A stretch of DNA of 64,000 nt from ZC4RG20 sp964553875 (GCA_964553875.1 CAZKNH010000006.1:1-64000); one strand, 5' to 3'. Positions 35,390-44,049 are shown, counted from the first letter of the stretch. Notes: generated from the sequence alone by a model not told the origin. Made by a program: numbers and translations.

Positions 35390-36960
35390 GCGCGCTCGGC
35401 GGGACCGCCCGCGTCGTCGCGCGCCACGTCCGCGGCGCCGTCCGGCTCGGCGCGTGCGCGCTCCTCGCCGCAGGTCTGCTCGGCGCGGGCGCGGCCGTCG
35501 CCGACGAGCGCATTCGCGTGCACGGCGGGCGGCTCGTGCCGCTGCGGCTGCCTGCCGGCGTCGACGCGACGATCGCCGATCTCGTGCGCGTCGGCGCGCG
35601 CGACGAAGCGCTCGCGCGCATCGCCGAGGGCGCCGACGTGAACGTCCCCGAGGCGAGCGGCAACGGCACGACCGCGTTGCACTGGGCCGTGTATCAGCAC
35701 GACGTCGAGCTCGTCCGTGCGCTGCTCCGCGCGGGCGCCGAGCCCTCCGTCCGCAACCTCTTCGGGTCGACGCCGCTGATGGAGGCGGCAAGCGTCGGGC
35801 ACACCGAGATCATCGCGATGCTGCTCGAGGCCGGTGCGGACGTCGAGTCAGCGAACTACGAAGGACAGACCGCATTGATGGCGGTCGCGCGCACCGGCAA
35901 CGTCGACGCCGCGCGCCTCCTGCTCGACGCGGGCGCCGACCCGAACGCGGCCGAGACCTGGGGCGGACAGACCGCGATCATGTGGGCCGCGGCCCGCCGC
36001 CATCCGGAGATGATCCGTCTGCTCGCCGAGCACGGCGCGGATCCGAACGCGCGCTCGTACGATCGCGTCTGGGAGCGGCGGACGACGGCCGAGCCCCGGC
36101 CGAAGAACTACAATGCCGGCGGCATGACGGCGGCACTGTTCGCGGCGCGCGAAGGCTGCACGGCGTGCATCCCGGTGCTCAAGGCCGTCGGCGCGGATCT
36201 CGACGCCGGGAACCGCAACGGTGTGACACCGCTCCTGATCGCGCTGTTGAATCTCCGCTGGGACACCGCGATCGCGCTGATCGAGGCCGGCGCCGATCCG
36301 ACCCAATGGGATGTCTTCGGCCGAAGCCCCGTCTACGTCACCGTCGACCTCGACGCGATGCTGAGCTCGGGCCACCCCGACATCCCCTCATCGGACGCCG
36401 CGAAGCCGCTCGACGTGCTCGAGCGCCTGCTCGAGGCCGGCGCGAACCCGGACATTCCGCTGCGCCAGCGTCAGCCGTATCGGAACGTCACGTTCGACCG
36501 GGGGTACCGGGACGGATCGGGTCCGGGCATCACCGCGCTCCATCGCGCGGCCGAGGGCGGACTCAATCCGGAGGCGGCGGCGCTCCTGATCCGCTACGGC
36601 GCGAACCCGCTGATGTTCAACGACACCGCCGTGATGGTCGTCGGCGTCAGCGCTCGCCCCGGCAACAATCACTCGAGGGACCGCGCGAAGGGCCCGGGCA
36701 CCGAGGACGATGCGCTCGCGATGGCCCGCGCGCTCGTCGAGGCCGGCGTCGACGTCGAGCAGCGGGATCCGGCGACCGGCAAAACCGCGCTGCATGTCGC
36801 GGTCGAGCGCGGCCACGCCCGGGTCGTCGAGTACCTGCTGCGGCAGGGCGCGTCCCCGACGGCCGAGTCCCACTCGGGCGAGACGCCGCTCGGCCTCGCC
36901 GACGAGCGGATGCGCGAGGTGATCGAGACCGTCACGGCTTCGCTGCGCGGCGGCGACTGA
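35386..36960 (+). CDS. Exported ankyrin-repeat protein (module B)
   Basis: A 524-residue protein from the ATG overlapping the DUF1552 stop. A signal or anchor segment (LGACALLAAGLLGAGAAVAD) is followed by about ten ankyrin repeats, for example TTALHWAVYQHDVELVRALL and GQTALMAVARTGNVDAARLL. The latter matches the copy A repeat residue for residue. The CxxC is in REGCTACIPVLKAVGAD, and the non-standard insert TTAEPRPKNYNAGGMTA is also matched in copy A. It likely serves as a scaffold for the exported module proteins. Last gene of module B; 300 bases without a gene follow. Confidence 0.9.
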   Translation: MSALGGTARVVARHVRGAVRLGACALLAAGLLGAGAAVADERIRVHGGRLVPLRLPAGVDATIADLVRVGARDEALARIAEGADVNVPEASGNGTTALHWAVYQHDVELVRALLRAGAEPSVRNLFGSTPLMEAASVGHTEIIAMLLEAGADVESANYEGQTALMAVARTGNVDAARLLLDAGADPNAAETWGGQTAIMWAAARRHPEMIRLLAEHGADPNARSYDRVWERRTTAEPRPKNYNAGGMTAALFAAREGCTACIPVLKAVGADLDAGNRNGVTPLLIALLNLRWDTAIALIEAGADPTQWDVFGRSPVYVTVDLDAMLSSGHPDIPSSDAAKPLDVLERLLEAGANPDIPLRQRQPYRNVTFDRGYRDGSGPGITALHRAAEGGLNPEAAALLIRYGANPLMFNDTAVMVVGVSARPGNNHSRDRAKGPGTEDDALAMARALVEAGVDVEQRDPATGKTALHVAVERGHARVVEYLLRQGASPTAESHSGETPLGLADERMREVIETVTASLRGGD

Positions 36961-37260
36961 CGGGCGCCCGCTCCTCGGTCGGGCGGGCATGCGTGTCTCG
37001 GCGCTCACGGATCGCCGGGGCAGCGTCGAGGGACGGCTCACGGGGGTCCCGCGAGCGCCCCGGCAGGGGACGACTCCGACCGGATACCGCCGGACGAGGA
37101 ATCAAGCGTTGCCTGCCAGCATCTCGGACGCTGCCTTATACTGGGCATGCGAGCACCTGACGACAGCGACGCTTCAGTCGAGCTCGGTCGAACTGAGCGC
37201 TCATTCATACACAAGCCGGGCATTGCTCAAGGAAGCGAGATTCGAAGGGGAGGAAGCTCA
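36961..37260. other. 300-base intergenic region before the cupin operon
   Basis: No convincing coding sequence. It contains a TATACT at 37137-37142 that could serve as a -10 box for the cupin operon, but without a -35 at proper spacing. The cupin ribosome binding site (GGGGAGGAAG) lies at the right end. Confidence 0.55.
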
Positions 37261-37746
37261 ATGAGAAACGTTTCTCGTCGACTGTTCACCGTGCCGATCC
37301 TTGCGATCGCGGGGGGCGTCGCCGCGCAGTCGACCGAGGCTCAGCATGGGCCGTCGCCCGTGCGCATGGATCCCGACAAGATGGCGGGGCTCGGCTTGGC
37401 GCCGATACCGAACGATGCATTCATCGACATCCTCGTCGAAGGCGAGCTCGAGTTCGAGGTCGCGCCGCTGTTCAACGGCGAAGAGCTGCGTGTCGTCGTC
37501 GTCGAGTCGACGCCGGCGAAGACCGACCATCGCAATCGTCCGCTCGAGTACGACGAGTTCGTGTTGGTCCTGAACGGCAAGCTCGTGTTGACGGAGCCGG
37601 ATGGAACGGTGCACGAGTTCACGCCCGGACAAGCGCTGGTCGTGCCGAAGGGCTACACCGGCACGTGGGAACAGCAAGGCAGGTATCGCGAGCTCGCGAT
37701 CATCCCCGCCTCGGCACGTGTAGGAGGCGGAGAGGAGGCTCCATGA
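37261..37746 (+). CDS. Exported cupin-domain protein (DUF861/cupin_3-like)
   Basis: A 161-residue protein. The ATG at 37261 has GGGGAGGAAG upstream. A signal peptide ends near GGVAAQSTEAQ. A single cupin barrel follows: DHRNRPLEYDEFVLVLNGKL and FTPGQALVVPKGYTGTWEQQ, as in ureidoglycine aminohydrolase-like DUF861 proteins. Metal-binding histidines of the first cupin motif are reduced (TDHRNRPLEYDEF), so metal use is uncertain. First gene of the secreted-protein operon and coupled to the next by ATGA. Confidence 0.83.
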   Translation: MRNVSRRLFTVPILAIAGGVAAQSTEAQHGPSPVRMDPDKMAGLGLAPIPNDAFIDILVEGELEFEVAPLFNGEELRVVVVESTPAKTDHRNRPLEYDEFVLVLNGKLVLTEPDGTVHEFTPGQALVVPKGYTGTWEQQGRYRELAIIPASARVGGGEEAP

Positions 37747-38510
37747 CAAGCACGATTTCGGAACGTACTTTCGTTACACGCGCCGTCCTGCCGCTCACAG
37801 CTGCGATCGCCGTCGCATTGCCGGGGGCGGCCGCGGTCGCCGCCGACGAGATTCCGGACCTCGACGGCATCTGGCAGTTCGGGACATGCGAAACCGGCTT
37901 CCTCTCGTGCATGGTCCTCGAAGAGGACGACGAGCTCTTGACCGACCGGGCGAAGGCGTATCGCGACGCGATCGACGAGGCGGCGCAGCCGAAGTACGAC
38001 TGCGCGCCGATGTCGATCCCGCACATGTGGACGGATCCCTACGCCTATCGAATCGAGCAGCTCGAGGATCGCGTCCTGATCCATTACGGCAAGGACGACG
38101 TGACGCGGACCATCTGGCTCGAAGGGCACGGTCACGAGGAGCCGCGGGTCAACGAGTTCTTCTATTTCGGCCACTCGACCGGGCGCTACGAGAACGGCGC
38201 GCTCGTCGTGACGACGGACCGCTTCGCGTTCGATCCGCAGGGTTTGAACGCCGACTTCCGCATTCCGTCGTCGACGCAGAAGCGCGTGACCGAGCGCTTC
38301 TCGCGCGACGGCGAGAACCTCGTGCTCGAGGTGACGACGATCGACACGTTCTTCCTGAAGGCGCCATGGAGCTTCCGCGTGACGTCGCGCCCGTTCACCG
38401 GCGAGTGGGAGGACACGTGGCTGTGCGACCTCGACGCCGCGCGGCAGTCGTTGAAGCTCCTGCCGCCCAAGTATCCGAACGATCCGCCGATCGAGCGCAT
38501 CCAGTATTGA
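37743..38510 (+). CDS. Secreted beta-rich protein of the DUF6152-linked family (copy 4, divergent)
   Basis: A 255-residue protein from the ATG overlapping the cupin stop. A signal peptide ends at AAAVAADEI, followed by PDLDGIWQFGTCETGF. The family signature is weaker here: TGRYENGALVVTTDRFAFD, then QKRVTERFSRDGENLVLEVT and a final TWLCDL segment. The order of features (DLDGIW, PYAYRIEQLEDRVLIHY, HSTGRYENG) shows it belongs to the same fold as copies 1-3. It is followed by a DUF6152 gene after 23 bases, again pairing the two families. Confidence 0.78.
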   Translation: MTSTISERTFVTRAVLPLTAAIAVALPGAAAVAADEIPDLDGIWQFGTCETGFLSCMVLEEDDELLTDRAKAYRDAIDEAAQPKYDCAPMSIPHMWTDPYAYRIEQLEDRVLIHYGKDDVTRTIWLEGHGHEEPRVNEFFYFGHSTGRYENGALVVTTDRFAFDPQGLNADFRIPSSTQKRVTERFSRDGENLVLEVTTIDTFFLKAPWSFRVTSRPFTGEWEDTWLCDLDAARQSLKLLPPKYPNDPPIERIQY

Positions 38511-38533
38511 GCTATAGAAGCAGGAGTACGTTC

Positions 38534-38938
38534 ATGAGCTTGTTCAGCAAAGGCCTCGCGATCCTGGCGGGCGTGCTCGTCAGTGCCGGCGTCCTGGCCC
38601 ACCACAGCACGCGGGGTCTCTACGACGACGACCGGGAAATCGAATTGACCGGCAAGGTCATCGAATGGAAGTTCATCAACCCGCACCCGTATCTGATCAT
38701 CGAAGCGGAAGACGAAACCGGCACCGTTCGGCAATGGGACGTCAGCTACGGCGGCGCGGCCGTCGTGCACCTGCGGCGCCAAGGGTATGACGCCGACACG
38801 TTCAAGCCCGGCGAGACGATCATCGTGCGCGGGAACCCCGCGCTCGCGAAGGGCGTCTACGGCGTGCTGATCGAGGGGGGCAGGCATCCGACGCGGGCGG
38901 ACGGCACGCCGGTCGTCAGGGGCGGCTCGATGTTCTGA
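38534..38938 (+). CDS. DUF6152 family exported protein (second copy)
   Basis: A 134-residue protein from the ATG at 38534 with AGGAG upstream. A signal peptide ends at AGVLA, followed immediately by HHSTRGLYDDD, the family's post-cleavage histidine pair. GKVIEWKFINPHPYLIIEAED and ETIIVRGNPALAKGVYGVL parallel the first copy (15933-16334). Function unknown. It lies between a copy of the beta-rich secreted family and a CHRD protein. Confidence 0.85.
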   Translation: MSLFSKGLAILAGVLVSAGVLAHHSTRGLYDDDREIELTGKVIEWKFINPHPYLIIEAEDETGTVRQWDVSYGGAAVVHLRRQGYDADTFKPGETIIVRGNPALAKGVYGVLIEGGRHPTRADGTPVVRGGSMF

Positions 38939-38998
38939 CGCGTGCGTGGCTCGAAAGGGCTATTCGCGTCGAAAGACAAGGAAAAGGAGAGACGAACA

Positions 38999-39433
38999 GT
39001 GAGAAGGAACGTCAACGGACTTCCCGTTCTTGCGGCGGCCTGCATCGTGCTCGCACCGCTCGCCTCTTTCGGGCAGGAGGTCGTGCTCAGGGCCTCGCTG
39101 TCCGGCCCGGAAGTGTCCGGTGATCCGGACGGCCGGGGGGAAGCCACTTTGACGATCGACCCGGCGACCGGTCGCATCGAAGCGCGGGTGACCCACTCGA
39201 ACATCGCGCAGCCGACGGCGATTCACATTCGCAAAGGCGCAGTCGGCCTCGATGGCAACATCGTTGCGAGCTTCACGATCGAGAGCAATCAAGGCGGCAC
39301 GCTCGTCGGCACGGGAACGGCGCGCTCGCAGAAGACCCTCGAGCAGATCCTCGCCGAGCCGGAAGAGCACTACCTCGTCGTTTTGAACGACGAGTACGTC
39401 GTCGGCGCCCTTCGCGGGGCGCTACGGAAGTAG
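38999..39433 (+). CDS. Exported CHRD-domain protein (copy 1)
   Basis: A 144-residue protein from a GTG start; the leader AAGGAGAGACGAACA matches that of the second CHRD gene. A signal peptide ends at LASFGQE. A CHRD domain (PF07452) follows: VLRASLSGPEVSGDPDGRGE, NIAQPTAIHIRKGAVGLDG and EEHYLVVLNDEYVVGALRG. CHRD domains occur in chordin and in many bacterial secreted proteins as superoxide-dismutase-like beta sandwiches. No function is known here. Followed by a terminator hairpin. Confidence 0.88.
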   Translation: MRRNVNGLPVLAAACIVLAPLASFGQEVVLRASLSGPEVSGDPDGRGEATLTIDPATGRIEARVTHSNIAQPTAIHIRKGAVGLDGNIVASFTIESNQGGTLVGTGTARSQKTLEQILAEPEEHYLVVLNDEYVVGALRGALRK

Positions 39434-39452
39434 CTCGTACCGCCGGCCCAAT

Positions 39453-39492
39453 CGAAGCGACCGTTGCCGGCAGGCAGCGGTCGCTTCGTTTT
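39453..39492 (+). terminator. Rho-independent terminator after CHRD copy 1
   Basis: An 11-base perfect stem (CGAAGCGACCG and complement, 39453-39463 with 39478-39488), a 14-base loop, and TTTT at 39489-39492. It is 20 bases after the CHRD stop. This is the best classical terminator in the window and would separate the cupin operon from the next gene. Confidence 0.75.
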
Positions 39493-39611
39493 CGCCGGAG
39501 ACGAAGCACGAGAACGTACCTTCCGCGCTTGGCGGGCAACGCCCGGGGCGGTAGGCTGAAACCTCTTCGACAGATCGGGAACGACGTTCCACAGCGTCAC
39601 AGGAGCAGTCG

Positions 39612-41072
39612 ATGCACCTACCCATGACCAAAATTCGCAGCGCGCTGGTCGCGGCCGGTGTCGCCGCCGTGCCGGCGCTCGCGGCGTATGCCGAGATCAA
39701 CGACTCGATCCGCGGTGCGCCGAGCGAGGCCAACCATTTCATCGGGACGCCGGAAGGCTGGAAGCACCCGATGACACCCTGGGGAGACCCGGACATCCAG
39801 GCGATGCTCGACATGATGCAGGCGTCGCGCGTGCCGCTCGAGCGCTGCGCGGACAGCTACCGTCCGGACGCGCCGCCGTGCGACCCGAATCAGAAGTGGC
39901 TTCCCGAAGAGGAATACAACGCGCGCATGGAGGCCTATCAGAATCAGGTCGACCGATTCGCCGAGCTGATGGCGCGGGGCGACCTCGCCGCCGCGATGCG
40001 CGCGGCCGGTCCGAACCGGATTCCGCAGCGGCAGACGAACCTGCTCGTGGATCCGGCGAACGGCATGCTTCCTCCGTTGACGCAGGAAGCGAAGCTCCGC
40101 GCGTACGAGATGGGCAGCGACTGGGCGTTGCCGGGCGAGGACATCACCTTCGACGGCGTCGAGAACTTCGACAGCTGGGATCGCTGCGTGACCCGAGGCA
40201 TGCCGTCGATGATGATGCCGTACCGGTACAACGGCGGGTTCCGTATCTGGCAGACGCCCGGCTACGTGGTCTTCCAGACGGAGATGATCCACGAGGCGCG
40301 AATCATTCCGCTCGACGGCCGTCCTCCCCTCGATGACGGGGTCCGGCAATGGCTCGGCGACTCGCGCGGCTACTGGGACGGCACGACGCTCGTCGTCGAG
40401 ACGACGAACTACCGCGACGGCATGGAGATCAACAATCCGCTGATCAACCTGGCCGTGCAAGGCTCGCCTCCGGGGAACCGCTTCCCCGCGAGCGACCAGA
40501 TGAAGACGATCGAGCGCATCGTTCGTCTGAACGACGATGTGTGGCTCTACGAGATCACGACGGAGGATCCGGTCGTCCTCACGGAGCCGTTCACGGTGCG
40601 CTATCCGATGCGCCACGATCCGACGTACGAGATGCCGGAATACGCGTGCCACGAGGGCAACACGATCGTCCGGAACTACATCGAGACGGACCGTTACGGG
40701 CGCGCGAACCCGACGCCCGAGCCGCCTCAGGCGCCGGTTCAGGCGGCTCCCGAGGTCGCCGATGCGCTCGCGGGGCGTTGGGTCGGCCGGCCGCGCATCG
40801 TGACGATCGATCTCGACATCGAGCTCGAATTCACGAAGAACGCTGACGGCACCGTCAACGCGAGGCTCGTCGGCACGACGCTCGGCGAGATCGATAAGCC
40901 GCTACGCGAGTTCCGTATCGACGGACGTCGGATCGATTTCACGTTCCCGAACGTCGACCCGTGGAATGCATCGATCACGCTGACCGACGAGGGCACGCTC
41001 GAGGGCGGCATCTTCAATATCCAGGGCACGATGCCGGTCACGTTCAGACGGATCGAAAAGACAGGCAGCTGA
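39612..41072 (+). CDS. Secreted beta-rich protein of the DUF6152-linked family with C-terminal lipocalin-like domain (copy 5)
   Basis: A 486-residue protein; ATG at 39612 with AGGAG upstream. A signal peptide ends near LAAYAE. The core (about 30-365) resembles copy 2: NGMLPPLTQEAKLRAYE, RIWQTPGYVVFQTEMIHEAR and GYWDGTTLVVETTNYRDGME. A C-terminal domain of about 110 residues follows a Pro/Ala-rich linker (PEPPQAPVQAAPE). It begins ALAGRWVGRPR and forms a beta barrel by pattern. Copies 1-4 lack this domain. It stands between two CHRD genes. Confidence 0.82.
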   Translation: MHLPMTKIRSALVAAGVAAVPALAAYAEINDSIRGAPSEANHFIGTPEGWKHPMTPWGDPDIQAMLDMMQASRVPLERCADSYRPDAPPCDPNQKWLPEEEYNARMEAYQNQVDRFAELMARGDLAAAMRAAGPNRIPQRQTNLLVDPANGMLPPLTQEAKLRAYEMGSDWALPGEDITFDGVENFDSWDRCVTRGMPSMMMPYRYNGGFRIWQTPGYVVFQTEMIHEARIIPLDGRPPLDDGVRQWLGDSRGYWDGTTLVVETTNYRDGMEINNPLINLAVQGSPPGNRFPASDQMKTIERIVRLNDDVWLYEITTEDPVVLTEPFTVRYPMRHDPTYEMPEYACHEGNTIVRNYIETDRYGRANPTPEPPQAPVQAAPEVADALAGRWVGRPRIVTIDLDIELEFTKNADGTVNARLVGTTLGEIDKPLREFRIDGRRIDFTFPNVDPWNASITLTDEGTLEGGIFNIQGTMPVTFRRIEKTGS

Positions 41073-41151
41073 CCGAGATTCGGCGCCGTAAATCGGGGTC
41101 ACGATTTCGGCCGCCGTCTTCCGGTCTTTACGGCGACAGGAGATACGAACA

Positions 41152-41598
41152 GTGAAGAAGAACCTCGCACGGTGCAGCGGGGCCGCCGTCCTCGCGGCGT
41201 GCGCCGTGCTGCTCACGCCGCTTGCGGCCTCAGGAGAACAAGCGACGTTTCGCGTGACGCTGTCCGGTCCCCCGGCTTCGGGCGATCCGGACGGCCGCGG
41301 CGAAGCCACCGTGACGCTCGATGCGGAGACGAACCAGGTCGAGGTGCGCCTGACCTACTCGAACATTGCCGAGCCGACGGCGCTGTTCATCAGAAGAGGG
41401 GCGACCGGCCTCGAAGGCAACATCGTCCTTCCCGTCGTGATCGAAAGTCGGCAGGGCAACACGATCGTCGCCCGGAGAACCTCCGCGATGCCGAACGCAG
41501 TCGCACGCATCCTCTCGGCGCCGGAGGAGCACTACCTCGTCGTGATGAACGAGGAGTACCCCACGAACGCGCTGCGCGGCCCGCTGCGCGCGGAATGA
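41152..41598 (+). CDS. Exported CHRD-domain protein (copy 2)
   Basis: A 148-residue protein from a GTG start with AGGAGATACGAACA in front, the same leader as copy 1. A signal peptide ends at LAASGEQ. The CHRD core reads FRVTLSGPPASGDPDGRGEA, NIAEPTALFIRRGATGLEG and EEHYLVVMNEEYPTNALRG. These correspond position for position to copy 1. It converges on a permease gene 9 bases away without a visible terminator. Confidence 0.88.
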   Translation: MKKNLARCSGAAVLAACAVLLTPLAASGEQATFRVTLSGPPASGDPDGRGEATVTLDAETNQVEVRLTYSNIAEPTALFIRRGATGLEGNIVLPVVIESRQGNTIVARRTSAMPNAVARILSAPEEHYLVVMNEEYPTNALRGPLRAE

Positions 41599-41607
41599 CA
41601 TGCGCGC

Positions 41608-44049
41608 TCATTCGTAGCGCAACACCGTAGTGGGATCGGCCTTCGCAGCAGGGCGCGCGGCGAGCGCCGCGGCCGCGAAGGCCACCGCCAGCACGAAAGC
41701 GGCGGCCCCGCCGATTCCGACCGGATCGGCGGGGCTCACGCCGAACAGCACGCCGGAGAGCACGCGCGACACCGCGAACGCACCGGCAAATCCCGCCGCA
41801 GCACCGATCACGACCGGGCGAAGAGTGCGGCGCAGAATCGTCGCGAGCACTCGAGCCGCGCGCGCACCGAGCGCGATGCGAATGCCGATCTCGCGGTAGC
41901 GCCTCGTCACCGCATAGGACACGACGCCGTAGATACCGATCGAAGCGAGCACGAGCGCGAGCCCGCCGAGCGCGGCGCCGATCGCGGTGACGGTGCGCGA
42001 CAGCCCCCGCTGGAAGGCGAGGTTCGCCTCGAGCGGCAGCACTCTCACGACGAGCCCGGGGTCGAGCGACTGAACGATCCCGTGCACGGCGGCGGAGAGC
42101 GTGCCGACGTCCAGCCGGCTGTCGATCAGGAGCTCCTCGCCGCCAGGCAAGTAGACGTAATCGGTCGGAGCACTGCCGAGCGTGCTGACGCGCGCATCCT
42201 TCGCGACGCCGACGACGCGGAGGCTTCGTTCGCCCCAGAGCAGCGTCTTGTCGAGCGGATCGGCGTCCGGCCAGTAACGCCGTGCCGTCGTCTCGCTGAC
42301 GATCGCCGGGATCACCGCGTCGTCCCGCGCGGCGAGCTCCGCATCGGTGAACGTCCGCCCGCGGACGATCGGGATGCCGACGAGCCGGAAGTAGCCCGGC
42401 GTGACGTTGTTCAGCTCCGCGAGCCGCACTTCGGTCGGATCGTCGCCCGGCAGGCGGACCGGTATCGCGGCCATCTCCTCGCCGAGCGGAGGATCAGAGG
42501 CGAGCTCGACGGCCTCGATGCCGGGCAGCGCGGCGATCTCGTCGCGAAGCTGCCGAAGGAACCGCACCGGATCCGAATCCGTTTGCAGCCCGTCGATCCC
42601 GAACGTCACATAAGCGATGTTCTCGTATTCGAAGCCCGGATCGATCGTGTGTGCCGCATGGAAGCCCCGCAGCAGGAGCCCGGCCGCGACCATCAGCGCC
42701 ATCGAAAGGGCAACCTGAACGCCGACGAGCGCGCCGCGGAGCCGGCCGCCGCGAAGCTGCCCCGCGCCTGCCGTGCCCTGCTTGATCACCGCGTGCAGAT
42801 CGGGCTTCGACACATGGAGTGCCGGCAGCAGGCCGAACACGAGACCGGATGCGAGCGTGATCCCCGCGGCGAACGCGAGCACTCGACGGTCGGGCGAGAA
42901 ATCGAGACCGAGCTCGAACGACGGGAACTCGGGCGGCAGGAACCCCGGCAGCGACAGCGCGATCACCGGGAACGACACGAACGCGACCATACAGCCGAGC
43001 GCGCCGCCGACGGTCGAGATCAGCAGGCTCTCGGTCAAGAGCTGGCGCACGATGCGTGCCCGGTTCGCGCCGAGCGACAGGCGGACGGCGAGCTCCTGGC
43101 TCCGCGCGGTGCCGCGTGCAAGGAGCAGATTCGCGACGTTCGCGCACGCGATCAGCAGGATGAACGCGAACGCACCCATGAGCACTGCCCCCGCGCCCGT
43201 CGCGGGACCGCGCAGCTCGGGCGGAACGGTGGACGGTGTCGCGCGTTCGATCTGGAGCACGGTCGAACGGCCCGGGTCGAGCTCGTCGAGCTGAGCTGCG
43301 ATCGCGGCGAGCTCTGCGCGGACCTGCTCGATGCTCGCGCCGTCGGCGCGCCTGCCGATCAACGTCAGCCAATGGAAATCGTCGTTCTCGTACCGCTCCG
43401 GCGAGCGGCCGACGAGAGGATCCACGCTGATCGGTGCGAAATAGCCCGCCGTCATCGCGGAGCCGCTGTACATGTCGGCGGACGCGACGCCGACGACCGT
43501 GAAGAGCTGCCGGTTGAGCTCGATGGTTCGACCGACGATGTCCGGATCGGCATCGAACGCGCGCGTCCACAGCGAGTGCCCGAGCACGGCGACCGGCGGC
43601 GCACCGAGCGCGCAATCGTCGTCGGTCAGCGCGCGGCCGAGCACCGGCGGCCGCTCGAGGACCGAGAAGTAGTTGCAGCTGACGAGCACGCCGAACAGCT
43701 GCTGCGGCGCATCGCCGCCGAGCGTCGTTTCGAGCGGATTCGAGTGGGCGAGAACGCCGGAAAGCGTCTGCGTCCGGTCGTGGTACGCGTGGTACTCGGC
43801 GACCGAGAACGTGCCGGATCCGCTTCGCGCCTTGTCCCGGCCGCCGGTCGGATACTGCCGGATCGACACGAGCTCGTGAGCGTCCGGCGCCGGCAGGTCG
43901 CGGAAGAGCACGCCGTTCAGAACGGTGAAGATGCCCGCGTTGATGCCGACGCCCAAGGCGATCGTCAAGATCGCCGCGGCCGTGAGCATCGGAGCACGCG
44001 CCAAAGAGCGAGCGGCGTAACGAAGGTCGCTGAAGAGATCGTCCAGCAT
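41608..44049 (-). CDS. ADOP-type MacB/FtsX-like ABC transporter permease
   Basis: An 813-residue protein from the ATG at 44049, preceded by GAGGAA. An in-frame start at 44169 would add an Arg-rich stretch. It belongs to the acidobacterial duplicated orphan permease family. The first FtsX half is anchored by LTAAAILTIALGVGINAGIF and a large periplasmic MacB-PCD domain. Membrane helices around AGAVLMGAFAFILLIACANV follow, then a second PCD domain and a final FtsX half (VSYAVTRRYREIGIRIALGA). No ATP-binding partner is adjacent, as is usual for ADOP permeases. It ends 9 bases from the convergent CHRD gene. Confidence 0.93.
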   Translation of the reverse strand: MLDDLFSDLRYAARSLARAPMLTAAAILTIALGVGINAGIFTVLNGVLFRDLPAPDAHELVSIRQYPTGGRDKARSGSGTFSVAEYHAYHDRTQTLSGVLAHSNPLETTLGGDAPQQLFGVLVSCNYFSVLERPPVLGRALTDDDCALGAPPVAVLGHSLWTRAFDADPDIVGRTIELNRQLFTVVGVASADMYSGSAMTAGYFAPISVDPLVGRSPERYENDDFHWLTLIGRRADGASIEQVRAELAAIAAQLDELDPGRSTVLQIERATPSTVPPELRGPATGAGAVLMGAFAFILLIACANVANLLLARGTARSQELAVRLSLGANRARIVRQLLTESLLISTVGGALGCMVAFVSFPVIALSLPGFLPPEFPSFELGLDFSPDRRVLAFAAGITLASGLVFGLLPALHVSKPDLHAVIKQGTAGAGQLRGGRLRGALVGVQVALSMALMVAAGLLLRGFHAAHTIDPGFEYENIAYVTFGIDGLQTDSDPVRFLRQLRDEIAALPGIEAVELASDPPLGEEMAAIPVRLPGDDPTEVRLAELNNVTPGYFRLVGIPIVRGRTFTDAELAARDDAVIPAIVSETTARRYWPDADPLDKTLLWGERSLRVVGVAKDARVSTLGSAPTDYVYLPGGEELLIDSRLDVGTLSAAVHGIVQSLDPGLVVRVLPLEANLAFQRGLSRTVTAIGAALGGLALVLASIGIYGVVSYAVTRRYREIGIRIALGARAARVLATILRRTLRPVVIGAAAGFAGAFAVSRVLSGVLFGVSPADPVGIGGAAAFVLAVAFAAAALAARPAAKADPTTVLRYE

